From NCBI RefSeq assembly GCF_000317045.1, contig NC_019703.1, positions 608,501 through 672,500 on the forward strand: a stretch of DNA of 64,000 nucleotides, given 5' to 3'. The notes under the pieces were generated by a model. That model made no database searches. It was given only the letters and a program-made list of their open reading frames with translations, and had not been told where the DNA came from. Below are positions 1 to 8,463 of this stretch, piece after piece (positions within the stretch are counted from its first letter, which is position 1; each line of letters begins with the position of its first letter). Both the position numbers and the translations under genes were made by a program. The DNA comes from Geitlerinema sp. PCC 7407. Its GTDB lineage: Bacteria > Cyanobacteriota > Cyanobacteriia > PCC-7407.

Positions 1-453
1 TTTGGGGCGCCGGGGCGGGACCCGCGCGATCGCGTTGTGTCGGTGGCCTACTACGCCCTGGTCAACCTGGCCGAGCATCCCGTGCAGGCCGCAACCGATG
101 CCAGCGATGCCGCCTGGTTCCCCATGGATGCTCTGCCGCCCCTGGCCTTCGACCATGCCGAGATCGTCCAGCGGGCGATCGCCCGCCTCAAAGGCAAGGT
201 GCGCTACGAGCCCATCGGCTTCGAGCTATTGCCCCAAAAGTTCACCCTCTCCCAGCTCCAGAAGCTCTACGAAACCATCCTGGGCCAGCTTTTGGACAAA
301 CGAAATTTCCGCAAAAAGATTCTTAAAATGGGTCTCCTCACCGAGCTAGATGAGACCCAGGCCAATGTGCCCCACCGGGCAGCGCGGCTCTACCAGTTTG
401 ATGAGCAGGCCTATCTAGCGCTCCGGGAGCGGGGCTTTAATTTCGAGATTTGA
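1..453 (+). CDS. Nudix hydrolase / NrtR-like protein, 3' part
   Basis: The frame is open from the left edge, so the 5' end, including the Nudix box itself, lies outside; 150 residues are visible. The visible part begins in the second half of a Nudix fold ([17 protein letters not shown], a typical ending of the Nudix sheet) and continues into a winged-helix segment from [11 protein letters not shown] to [12 protein letters not shown]. This C-terminal helix-turn-helix extension is the layout of the NrtR/ADP-ribose pyrophosphatase group, in which proteins act as NAD-metabolism repressors, as hydrolases, or as both. Whether this one hydrolyses cannot be judged without the Nudix box. It ends convergently with the small membrane protein gene and overlaps its 3' end by 17 bases. 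Confidence 0.8.
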   Translation, partial: FGAPGRDPRDRVVSVAYYALVNLAEHPVQAATDASDAAWFPMDALPPLAFDHAEIVQRAIARLKGKVRYEPIGFELLPQKFTLSQLQKLYETILGQLLDKRNFRKKILKMGLLTELDETQANVPHRAARLYQFDEQAYLALRERGFNFEI

Positions 454-679
454 TGGTTTCTGAGGCAGCGCGATCGCCCCACCAATACAGGCGATCGAGG
501 AACAGCAGCAGCACGAAAATCAGCAGTTGCAGGCTCCAGGGCGAAAAGGCGAGGCCCAAGAAAAAGGACATCACCGCGATCGCTCCTGCCAAGGTTGTGT
601 CAATGTCGTCGGTGGCAATTTGACACAGCCAAGCACTGATCAAGGCCATCAGAAACAACCAAGCAAAAGTTGGGGGCAT
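437..679 (-). CDS. Small two-to-three-pass membrane protein
   Basis: An 80-residue hydrophobic protein that I do not recognise. Hydrophobic stretches run at about residues 5-20, 30-47 and 49-62, followed by a charged tail ([10 protein letters not shown] and on). The longer frame reaching 880 has an uncharacteristic polar N-terminus. A purine-rich AGGGGAGG lies just before two adjacent ATG codons (682 and 679), so I place the start at the second ATG. It converges on the Nudix gene. It probably sits in the plasma or thylakoid membrane; no function can be assigned. Confidence 0.55.
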   Translation of the reverse strand: MPPTFAWLFLMALISAWLCQIATDDIDTTLAGAIAVMSFFLGLAFSPWSLQLLIFVLLLFLDRLYWWGDRAASETIKSRN

Positions 680-682
680 CAT

Positions 683-1476
683 CCTCCCCTCCCAGCGTTC
701 AGGGGGACAAGAAATCGCCGTAACGGTGGCGCAAACCTCGCCGTCAAGGCGCTGGCGATCGCCCGTGGCTAAATCTCGCAAAATCGCGCAATTTTCCACG
801 AACTTTCCAGGAATCAGAGGTCTAGATGAAGCGTTGACTCTCTGCCTGTGCTTTAAAGCTATCACCAAAGTCGCGGCCAAGACATGACAGTATGTTGCAG
901 CCTGAAGGGGGCTTTCTAGACGGCTCCAGCTCGACGAAACAGCCTTTGAGCGATTGCAGAAAGCGACGTCCCAAAGCTGCTTTTGATCGCCTAGGTCTCT
1001 TTGCGCTTTTGATCCGCTCGGCCTAGAAAACCTCCGTCACCTAGCGGAAGATTTGCAAGGGGCGATCGCCCATACTGAACTCAAGGCAATCGAGAAGACC
1101 GATCGCAATGGCGGCGGCTCTGGAGCTGGGGACGATAGCACCCTGACAACTCCGGATACAGTCTCCCGGAGTGAAAACGTCAGTCAAGCTTGCTGGACAA
1201 ATATCAAGTTTCAAGAGCTTGGACGAATGAGCCAAGCTCTTTTTATTTGGCTTAATTCTAAATTAAAGTATTGTCTTTGAAGCGATTAAAACAATCTTTG
1301 AGTTGTTTTATTTCCGGTTGTTCATACTTAAAATCGGCTCAAAAATATACTGAAATTCATCTGAACCTCAGTTCTCGCCATCCCTATCTAATAAGTTTTG
1401 TCAGTAAGCTTCCCAAAATGCGATCGCCTTCTCCTTAGAGGGAATGCTGAACATAACTTTCTGGCTTTGACTTTCT
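683..1476. other. Intergenic stretch with possible decayed coding sequence
   Basis: About 800 bases without a convincing gene. Between roughly 925 and 1130 the plus strand carries protein-like pieces in different frames, for example QLDETAFERLQKA ending in a stop near 990, then NLRHLAEDLQGAIAHTEL from about 1026. They are broken by stops and frame changes and are followed by a good terminator (1213-1243). This looks like the remains of a gene whose terminator survived. The AT-rich stretch at 1250-1470 probably holds the promoter of the hemerythrin gene. Confidence 0.35.
1213..1243 (+). terminator. Rho-independent terminator
   Basis: A perfect 10-bp stem, AAGAGCTTGG pairing with CCAAGCTCTT around a 9-base loop, is followed directly by Ts. 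It reads as a plus-strand terminator although no intact plus-strand gene lies upstream. That fits a decayed gene or a small transcript in 900-1212. Confidence 0.65.
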
Positions 1477-1875
1477 ATGCCCCTCGTAATGTGGAATGAC
1501 ACGCTCAAAATTGGTGTTCCTGAAATCGATCGCCAGCATCAGCAACTGATTGAGCAAATGAATGCTTTGGTGGATGCGATGAACACCAATCGAGGCAAAG
1601 AAGAAATTCAAAAAATCATTCAGTTTCTCGACTTATATGTGTGGCAGCACTTCGGCTTTGAAGAGAATTGCATGCAAAAACACAGCTGCCCAGTTGCCTG
1701 CCAAAACAAAGAGGCCCACGCCAAATTTTCGGCCACTTTCCGAGAAATCAAGGCCGAGTTCAATGCCAAAGGCGCTAGCTTGCCCCTGGCCATGAAAGTT
1801 AATGAGCATCTCCTCGACTGGTTTGTAAACCACATCAAGCGCATCGATCGCGAGCTCAAGGCCTCTATGAAATAG
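1477..1875 (+). CDS. Bacteriohemerythrin
   Basis: A 132-residue single-domain hemerythrin, the normal size for the family. The di-iron ligands can be followed: His in IDRQHQQL (about 21), HFGFEE with the HxxxE pair (about 58 and 62), a His in KEAHAKF (about 75), then HLLDWFVNHIKRID near the end with the last His and Asp. Family members bind O2 reversibly at a non-haem di-iron site and serve in O2 or NO sensing, storage or delivery. It is monocistronic. The qNOR at 38507 gives a possible shared NO theme, but the two are not linked by position. Confidence 0.92.
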   Translation: MPLVMWNDTLKIGVPEIDRQHQQLIEQMNALVDAMNTNRGKEEIQKIIQFLDLYVWQHFGFEENCMQKHSCPVACQNKEAHAKFSATFREIKAEFNAKGASLPLAMKVNEHLLDWFVNHIKRIDRELKASMK

Positions 1876-2009
1876 CGCCCTGAACGCGCCAAAAGTCAGC
1901 GCTGCGCCAAAAATTGCTCAGAAGCCCACGAAAAAGGCGGCGAAGTCCAGCGAGGACTCGCCGCCCGAGGGTGATAGGGAAAAGCAACCTGAAGGCAAAC
2001 AGCCGATTT

Positions 2010-4301
2010 TTAACAGTCTTCTGCTTGGCTGATCCGCCGCATATTCAGCACGTCGCTCATCTTGCGGACCTGGGTGAAGGTGCGCTCGAGCTGGGTGTGG
2101 TCGCGGATATCGATGCACAGATCGATGACCGCTGTCTGATCGGGGAAGGTTTTGACCTGGGCGTTGCGCACGTTGATGTTGTTGTCGGTGAGGCGCGAGA
2201 GGATGTCCTTGAGGACGCCGACCCGGTCGATCACCTCGATTTGAATATTGACCGGATAGGTCTGGGGACGCGATCGCGCGGGATCGCTGTTGTTCCAGCT
2301 CACCGGCACCAGGCGATCGCCCGGAATATTCTCCACGTTGTGGCAGCCCTGGCGGTGGATCGAGATGCCGCGACTGCTCATCGTGACCACCCCCAAGATG
2401 GCCTCCCCCGGCACGGGGTTGCAGCAGCCTGCCAAGTGGTACAGCAGTCCTTCCACCCCAATGATCGGAGAGTGGTTGGGGTTGCTGGCGGGCACCTCTT
2501 TGAGGTTGCGGTGGCTGGTCGGCAAAGGCAGCGTGTCGGCGTCGTGACTGGCTACCTCGATGGTCTGCGTGGCTTTGACCGCGTCGCGAATCCGGTTGAC
2601 TACCAGGTTCAGCGTCACCTCGCCGTAGCCGAGGGCCGCCAGCAGATCCTCGACGGTGTGATAGTTGCACCGATGGGCAACAGCGGCCATGGGCTCGGAC
2701 TTCAGCAAGGCTTCTAGGCCGTTCTTGCCCAGCTCTTTTTCCAGCATCGATCGGCCCCGAGCGACGTTCTCGTCATGGTGCGATCGCTTGTACCACTGCC
2801 GAATGCGGTTGCGTGCGCCCGACGTGACCGTGAAGTTCAGCCAGTCGAGGCTCGGGTGAGAGTTCTTTTGGGTAATGATCTCCACGATGTCGCCGTTCTT
2901 GAGCGGCGTGTCGAGGGTGACCATCCGGCCATCCACCCGCGCCCCCGCGCACCGGTTGCCGACCTCGGTGTGAATCCGATAGGCAAAGTCCACCGAAGTG
3001 GCTCCCCGCGCTAGGGCGACCACGTCTCCCTGGGGCGTGAAGACGTACACATCATCATCAAAGAGATTGTCTTTGATGTTGTCGAGGTATTCCTGGGCGT
3101 CCTTGAGGTCGTTTTGCCACTCCAGCAGCTGCCGCAGCCAGGTAAATTTCTCGTCGGAAGCGGTGAACTTAGAGCTGCTGTGGCCCGACTCCTTGTATTT
3201 CCAGTGGGCGGCGATCCCGTACTCAGCGATCTGGTGCATTTCGAGGGTGCGGATCTGCACCTCTAGGGGGCGGCCCATGTTGCCCACCACCACGGTGTGC
3301 AGCGACTGATAGCGGTTGGGTTTGGGCAGGCCGATGTAGTCCTTGAAGCGGCCCGGGATCGGCTTGAAAGCGTCGTGGACGATGGCGAGGGCGCGGTAGC
3401 ACTCCTCGTTGCTCTCGACGATGATGCGGATGGCGGCGATATCAAAGATCTCGTGGAATTCTTTGTGCTGCCGCTGCATCTTCTGGTAGATGCTGTAGAG
3501 GTGTTTGGGCCGGCCGCTGATGTCGACGCAGCGAATGCCAGACTGCGCCATGCGATCGCGCAAAACGTCGGTCACCTGAGCGATCCGGTCTTCGCGGCTG
3601 CCCCGCTTTTCCGACACCAGAGACTGCATTTGCCGATAGGCGTCGGGCTCTAGATATTTAAACGCCAGGTCTTCGAGCTCCCACTTCACCCGGCCGATCC
3701 CCAGGCGGTTGGCGAGGGGCGCGAAGATCTCCCGCGTCTCCATGGCAATCCGCCGCCGCTTGACGTCGGGCAGGTGCTCCAGGGTGCGCATGTTGTGCAG
3801 GCGATCGGCCAGCTTCACCACGATCACGCGAATATCTTTGGCCATCGCCAAAAACATCCGCCGGAAGTTTTCGGCTTGACGCTCGGTCTTGCTAGAAAAG
3901 TTGAATTTCGACAGTTTGGTGACGCCCTCGACCATCTGCCGCACTTCGGGGCCAAAGCGCTCTTCGATCTCGTCGGCGGTGACGTCGGTGTCTTCAACCA
4001 CGTCGTGCAAAAAGCCCGCCGCGATCATGGCCGGACTGCCGCCGAGGTCCCGCAGCAGCCCAGCCACGGCTACGGGGTGCGCGATGTAGGGTTCTCCGGA
4101 GGCGCGAAACTGACCTTCGTGCAGCTCGTAGGCAAAGCAAAAGGCTCGACAAATCAGGCTAGGCCCGCTCGATTCTTTTTCGTCTTTGTCCGTTTCAGCG
4201 TCAGTCGAACTCGCGTCAGGTTGCGGAACCTGCACCATACACTCATTCAGCCAGTCTGGAAGGATGAAGTCGGTTGGAGAGGTCAGCGTTGCTACGTTCA
4301 T
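2010..4301 (-). CDS. rel: Bifunctional (p)ppGpp synthetase/hydrolase Rel/SpoT
   Basis: A full-length RSH protein of 763 residues that makes and degrades the stringent-response alarmone (p)ppGpp. The order is standard: an HD hydrolase domain with H75 and the HD pair at 99-100 (FLHDVVEDT); the synthetase domain with RFKDYIGLPKPNRYQSLHT around 315-335, the RFKD form typical of bifunctional enzymes; a TGS domain at about 415-475 (DDVYVFTPQGDVVALARG); a zinc-finger-like CCNPVPGE segment; and a C-terminal ACT domain. Both catalytic centres look intact. The N-terminus carries an extra, partly acidic stretch of about 45 residues before the HD domain. The leader upstream contains a nested hairpin (4400-4439). 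Confidence 0.96.
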   Translation of the reverse strand: MNVATLTSPTDFILPDWLNECMVQVPQPDASSTDAETDKDEKESSGPSLICRAFCFAYELHEGQFRASGEPYIAHPVAVAGLLRDLGGSPAMIAAGFLHDVVEDTDVTADEIEERFGPEVRQMVEGVTKLSKFNFSSKTERQAENFRRMFLAMAKDIRVIVVKLADRLHNMRTLEHLPDVKRRRIAMETREIFAPLANRLGIGRVKWELEDLAFKYLEPDAYRQMQSLVSEKRGSREDRIAQVTDVLRDRMAQSGIRCVDISGRPKHLYSIYQKMQRQHKEFHEIFDIAAIRIIVESNEECYRALAIVHDAFKPIPGRFKDYIGLPKPNRYQSLHTVVVGNMGRPLEVQIRTLEMHQIAEYGIAAHWKYKESGHSSSKFTASDEKFTWLRQLLEWQNDLKDAQEYLDNIKDNLFDDDVYVFTPQGDVVALARGATSVDFAYRIHTEVGNRCAGARVDGRMVTLDTPLKNGDIVEIITQKNSHPSLDWLNFTVTSGARNRIRQWYKRSHHDENVARGRSMLEKELGKNGLEALLKSEPMAAVAHRCNYHTVEDLLAALGYGEVTLNLVVNRIRDAVKATQTIEVASHDADTLPLPTSHRNLKEVPASNPNHSPIIGVEGLLYHLAGCCNPVPGEAILGVVTMSSRGISIHRQGCHNVENIPGDRLVPVSWNNSDPARSRPQTYPVNIQIEVIDRVGVLKDILSRLTDNNINVRNAQVKTFPDQTAVIDLCIDIRDHTQLERTFTQVRKMSDVLNMRRISQAEDC

Positions 4302-4825
4302 ACAATCGGCGGGAGGTAAGGTGGCGTCGGCTTAAGAAGATATTTGGCTGGTTTTTTATAAGGGAAAATGTATTCGAGAATACAGAATGCAAATGCTAGA
4401 TTGCAAGGGATGATCTGCTGAAAAGCAGATAACTGCAATCAATTAGCGATAAAAAGACCGCTCTGTCAGTCGTTCTAAACGACGAGGAGGACTGTGCAGA
4501 GTGGATTTAAGCTTGGGGCGAGGTCTTGTCTGGGGCGCGAAACTGGCGCGAACAAGACGTTTATAAACCCTAGTTCTATTCATCATAATAGACAAGCTCT
4601 TGACTGGCCTAGGGGGCTCAGGAGGCGATCGCGCCTTTGTGGTAGAGACTGCTAGAAATCCTGATGATTTTTGAGAGAAAATCACGACTTTGTGAATCCA
4701 TGAGTTTCTTTAGCGACTCTTTGGGATCGCGCTGCAACGCTTGTTGAAAAGGCCAAATTTTGCGGCAAAAAGCGAAATGATTCGAAATAGTACAAAAGTT
4801 TTTGTGTGGTCTAGGGAGGATAGCG
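4302..4825. other. Divergent intergenic region between rel and a small gene
   Basis: This 524-base spacer separates minus-strand rel from the plus-strand 128-aa gene, so it should hold both promoters. It is AT-rich near both genes. The one clear structure is the nested hairpin at 4400-4439. Short open frames in it have no protein-like composition. I see no RNA gene. Confidence 0.5.
4400..4439. promoter_or_regulatory. Nested inverted repeat in the rel leader
   Basis: The inner arms ATCTGCT (4413-4419) and AGCAGAT (4424-4430) pair around a GAAA loop. The outer arms ATTGCA (4400-4405) and TGCAAT (4434-4439) are also complementary. It lies about 100-140 bases upstream of the rel start and is not followed by a T run in either direction, so it is more likely a leader structure or operator than a terminator. 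Confidence 0.4.
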
Positions 4826-5212
4826 ATGGGTGATTTTTGGCTGCCGCCGTCCCATCGCGATCGCTATCAGCAATGGCAAGACTTGTTGACTGCCTGCCGG
4901 ACGATTGTCCAAGGGCCTGAGAGGGATGGGCCAGCTCTCCGGGCGCAGCTGTTGCAGGTGCAGCAGTTTTTCCAAGAGCAGGTGGGGCCGCTGGATCTGG
5001 CGGAGCTGGACGGGGCGATCGCCCCTCGGGTGCAGGCGGTGCGCACGGAGATGCAAAAGGAGCTGCGACTGCTGGCGATGGATGGGATGTTTCTCCAGGC
5101 GGCGCGCCAGAGTGCGACTCAGCAGCAGCGCCAAAAGCAACTGGGCGATCGCCTGGAGAAGCTGGCGGGCTACTGCCAGGTGCTAGTGGAGGCCGAGCGA
5201 CCCGCGTCCTAG
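4826..5212 (+). CDS. Conserved cyanobacterial helical protein, possibly PatD-like
   Basis: A 128-residue, mostly helical soluble protein. The ATG at 4826 is preceded by AGGGAGGA five bases upstream, which fixes the start. The pattern of an N-terminal YQQWQDLL segment, a QVQQFFQEQV segment and a long Gln-rich C-terminal helix resembles my memory of the small PatD family (heterocyst-frequency protein), which also occurs in cyanobacteria that make no heterocysts. That assignment is from recollection and is weak. No membrane segment or catalytic motif is visible. It stands alone, divergent from rel. Confidence 0.6.
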   Translation: MGDFWLPPSHRDRYQQWQDLLTACRTIVQGPERDGPALRAQLLQVQQFFQEQVGPLDLAELDGAIAPRVQAVRTEMQKELRLLAMDGMFLQAARQSATQQQRQKQLGDRLEKLAGYCQVLVEAERPAS

Positions 5213-5397
5213 GGCGTTTTTGCGGTGCTCTGCCGTATGCTGATCAATGACAGAAGATGTGAGATCCGGCAATCCTGCGGAGCCAGCGTCAGATCACGGG
5301 AAAATAACCCTAGCGCGATCGGCCTTGGCCCAAGGCGATCGCCCATACACTGCCCAAGTGCAGCAATATTGCTTTCGTTGTGAGGGAGGTTGGACCT

Positions 5398-6000
5398 GTG
5401 CTGTGCCCGAAGGATCGCAAAACGGAACTGGTCGATGAAGTCTTGTCCCAAGATTTGCCGGTCCACGGGTGCCCGGACTGCAAGGGGACGTGGATTCCGT
5501 CGGAGAACTACTCTTCGTGGCAGTTTCGCCAGCAGGCGCGGCCCATCTCTCCTGAGACCCTCTCGCCCCGTCTGGACGTGGACTTTGTGCAGTCGCCCTA
5601 CGACATGAAGGCGGCGCTGTGTCCCGAGTGTCGCCACTACCTGGCCCGCGCCCGGGTGGGAGTCAAGACGCCTTTTTATGTTGAGCGCTGCCCCAACTGC
5701 GGCGGGATTTGGTGCGATCGCGGCGAGTGGGGCGTGCTAGAGCAGCTAGGGCTGCACGCCACCATTGAGCAGCTTTTCTCCAGCGACTGGCAGGCCCGAG
5801 TGCGCGAAAATGAGCTGTTTGAAAAAGAGCAGCAGGCCACCATTGACAAGCTGGGACCGGAGCTGGCTGCCCAAATTTTTGCGTTGGCTGAGGCCCTCGA
5901 AGGTCATCCCTACGGCGATTTTGGCGTGGCTTACCTGATGCGCCGCTTTGACAAGCCCCAGGCGGATGCGCTCACCCAGCGCGATCGCCCCCAAGGCTAG
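5398..6000 (+). CDS. Zinc-ribbon (TFIIB-type) protein
   Basis: 200 residues with two zinc-ribbon modules of the zf-TFIIB kind: CPKD followed by HGCPDCKGTWI near the N-terminus, and CPECRHYL followed by CPNCGGIWCDRGEW around residues 78-115. The first module has only one cysteine in its first knuckle. The C-terminal half is helical and charged. I chose GTG 5398 because a GAGGGAGG lies eight bases before it and the first Cys comes straight after; an upstream in-frame GTG at 5380 overlaps that ribosome site. The ligand and partner are unknown; nucleic-acid or protein contact is the usual inference for such ribbons. Confidence 0.75.
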   Translation: MLCPKDRKTELVDEVLSQDLPVHGCPDCKGTWIPSENYSSWQFRQQARPISPETLSPRLDVDFVQSPYDMKAALCPECRHYLARARVGVKTPFYVERCPNCGGIWCDRGEWGVLEQLGLHATIEQLFSSDWQARVRENELFEKEQQATIDKLGPELAAQIFALAEALEGHPYGDFGVAYLMRRFDKPQADALTQRDRPQG

Positions 6001-6041
6001 ACCTGCCCACGACTGATTACCCACGGGACCTCGACGCGATC

Positions 6042-7694
6042 ATGAGCGATGCACTGCTGACCCTAGAAAACGTGAAGGTTGCCTATCCCTACGGGGGGCG
6101 CGGCGGCATGGGCGACGAATGGGCGGTGAAGGGGGTGTCCCTGAGCCTGCGGCCGGGGGAGCGCCTGGGCTTGGTGGGCGAATCGGGCTGCGGCAAGTCG
6201 ACCCTGGGGCGGGCGGTGATGCGTCTATTGCCGGACGGCAGCCGCGTCGAGGGGCAAATCCGCTTTGAAGGGCGATCGGTGCTGGACTTTGGGCCGACGG
6301 ATTTGCGGCTCTTTCGGGGAGAGGCGGTGGCGCTGGTGTTTCAGGACCCAATGACGCGCCTCGATCCGCTGATGACCATCGGGGATCACTGCCTGGAGAC
6401 GGTGCAGGCCCACCAGCCAAATCTCTCCCGCAAGGCCGCCAAGGAGCTGGCGATCGCCACCCTGGAGGCAGTCAAGATCCCCGCCGATCGCTGGTCCCAG
6501 TATCCCCACGAGTTCAGCGGCGGCATGCGCCAGCGGGTGGCGATCGCCCTGGCCCTGCTGCTCAACCCCAAGCTGATTGTGGCCGACGAGCCCACCACCA
6601 GTCTGGACGTCACCGTCTCGGCCCAGATCCTCCAGGAGCTGACGCGCCTGTGCGCCGATCGCCAAATGGCCCTGGTGCTGATTTCCCACGATCTGGCCAT
6701 GATCGGCGAATACTGCGATCGCATCGCGGTGATGTACGGCGGCGAAATGGTCGAAATGGGGCCAACCGAGCAAATTATCCAGCAGCCCCAGCACCCCTAC
6801 ACGCGATCGCTCCTCGAAGCCGCGCTGCACCTCCAGGCGGTGGCCTCCCGCGTCCCGGCAGACTCTGCCCCGCCCCCGGATCAGGCCCCGCTGCTGCGCC
6901 TTTCCCAGCTTCAGCAGCACTACACCCTCGAAGCTACCTTCCTAGAGCGACTCTTCGCCAAATCCGACCGAGTGATCCGAGCGGTAGACGGCATTGACTT
7001 GGATCTCTATCCCGGCGAAACCCTGGGACTGGTGGGCGAATCGGGCTGCGGCAAATCCACCCTGTCGCGCACCGTGCTGCAACTCATCCGGCCCACCGCT
7101 GGCCGGGTCGAATTCCTCGGTCAGGATCTCACCACGCTGTCCCCGGCGGCCCTGCGCCAGCAGCGCCGCCAGATGCAGATGGTGTTCCAGGATCCCCACG
7201 CCTGCCTCAATCCCATGATGACCGTGGGCCAGAGCATCGCAGACCCCCTGCGCATCCACAAGCTGGCCAACCCAGCGGGAGCCAAGGCCCAGGCAGAGCA
7301 GATGCTCGAGCGCGTCGGCCTCACGCCCGCCGAAGACTTTTATAACCGCTATCCGTCGGAGCTGTCGGGCGGCCAGCAGCAGCGAGTGGCGATCGCCCGC
7401 GCGCTGATTACCCGGCCCCAGCTCCTGATTTGCGATGAGCCGGTCAGCATGCTGGACGCCACCGTCCAAACCCAGGTGCTCGACCTGATGCGAGAGCTCA
7501 AGGACGAGTTTCACCTCACCTACCTCTTCATCACCCACGATCTGTGGGTTGCGCGCTTCTTCTGCGATCGCATCGCCGTCATGCAGGCCGGCCAGATCGT
7601 CGAAATCGGCCCCACCGAGCAGCTCTTCACCCAGCCTCGCCACCCCTACACCCAGCAGCTGCTTCAGGCCGCGCCGCTGCTGGCCCGCCCCTAG
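6042..7694 (+). CDS. Fused two-domain ABC ATPase, oligopeptide/dipeptide type
   Basis: 550 residues holding two complete ATP-binding domains, equivalent to DppD plus DppF (compare YejF). Domain 1 has Walker [10 protein letters not shown] (about 47-55), signature [12 protein letters not shown] and Walker [13 protein letters not shown]. Domain 2 has GESGCGKST near 335, [15 protein letters not shown] and [12 protein letters not shown]. Each ends with the HPYT segment ([24 protein letters not shown]) of the oligopeptide-importer C-terminal region. It should energise an importer of peptides or related solutes. No permease or binding-protein gene lies beside it, so its partners must be elsewhere. 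A GNAT gene follows 18 bases downstream and may be co-transcribed. Confidence 0.92.
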   Translation: MSDALLTLENVKVAYPYGGRGGMGDEWAVKGVSLSLRPGERLGLVGESGCGKSTLGRAVMRLLPDGSRVEGQIRFEGRSVLDFGPTDLRLFRGEAVALVFQDPMTRLDPLMTIGDHCLETVQAHQPNLSRKAAKELAIATLEAVKIPADRWSQYPHEFSGGMRQRVAIALALLLNPKLIVADEPTTSLDVTVSAQILQELTRLCADRQMALVLISHDLAMIGEYCDRIAVMYGGEMVEMGPTEQIIQQPQHPYTRSLLEAALHLQAVASRVPADSAPPPDQAPLLRLSQLQQHYTLEATFLERLFAKSDRVIRAVDGIDLDLYPGETLGLVGESGCGKSTLSRTVLQLIRPTAGRVEFLGQDLTTLSPAALRQQRRQMQMVFQDPHACLNPMMTVGQSIADPLRIHKLANPAGAKAQAEQMLERVGLTPAEDFYNRYPSELSGGQQQRVAIARALITRPQLLICDEPVSMLDATVQTQVLDLMRELKDEFHLTYLFITHDLWVARFFCDRIAVMQAGQIVEIGPTEQLFTQPRHPYTQQLLQAAPLLARP

Positions 7695-7712
7695 GCCCCT
7701 ACCCCTAATGTG

Positions 7713-8234
7713 ATGGACTGGGACACCTTCCAGCTCGAAACGCCCCGCCTGGATCTGCGCCCGGTCACCCTAACCGATGCGTCGGAAATTTTTGCTGCCT
7801 TCACGCCCGACATCGCCCGCTACCTCTATCCCAAGGCGCCCGATCGCCTAGAGGAAACCCAGCACTTTATTCGTCAGGCCGTCCAGGGACGCCACCAAGG
7901 CTACGATCTGACCCTAGTGATTCGCCAAAAAAGCGATCAAAGTTTCCTCGGTATGACCGGCATTCACGATATTCATACGTCTCATCCTGAGCTGGGAATC
8001 TGGCTCAAAAGGTCTGCTCAAGGCTTGGGCGTTGGCCGCGAAACCATTCACGCTCTAAAAGACTGGATTGCCGAAAACTTAGACGCTGAATACATTGTTT
8101 ATTCCGTTGATCGGCGCAATCTTCCTAGCCGAAAAATCGCGGAGAGCTTGGGCGGAGAAATTTACCGAGAATCTCAGGTAATGAACCTCAGTGGCCAAAT
8201 CTTAGATTCTCTCGAATATCACATTCATCTGTAA
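7713..8234 (+). CDS. GNAT family N-acetyltransferase
   Basis: A 173-residue acetyltransferase of the RimJ/RimL-like group. The start of the fold is plain: LETPRLDLRPVTLTDASEIF. The acetyl-CoA region is LGIWLKRSAQGLGVGRETI, with the Q-x-x-G-x-G-type loop, and the last part is SVDRRNLPSRKIAESLGGEIYRE. It probably acetylates a protein N-terminus or a small amine. A GTG (7710) directly precedes the ATG (7713). It lies 18 bases after the ABC ATPase. Codon use becomes more AT-rich in the second half than in its GC-rich neighbour. Confidence 0.88.
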   Translation: MDWDTFQLETPRLDLRPVTLTDASEIFAAFTPDIARYLYPKAPDRLEETQHFIRQAVQGRHQGYDLTLVIRQKSDQSFLGMTGIHDIHTSHPELGIWLKRSAQGLGVGRETIHALKDWIAENLDAEYIVYSVDRRNLPSRKIAESLGGEIYRESQVMNLSGQILDSLEYHIHL

Positions 8235-8463
8235 TTCTCAAAAAGATTGATCTAAAAAATGTAAGCAAAAGCATCATTCTCTGAATGATTGATTTAAAGA
8301 ATTCTGAGCAATTCTCATGAGCTCAAACAAGGCGATTTTCTCTTTTGAAAAATGCTCAAGTTGTAATATTTCAGCTCATTAAAACTGTTTGAGAAATCGG
8401 CGAAAAAACAGACGTCTTAGGCTGTGATTGCCATGATGGAAGCATCGTTTTGGAGAAACGAAA

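Noticed and set aside
1914-2717. A 267-codon plus-strand frame opposite the rel gene.
   Set aside because: It is the shadow of rel on the opposite strand in GC-rich DNA, with His/Val/Asp-rich composition typical of antisense frames.
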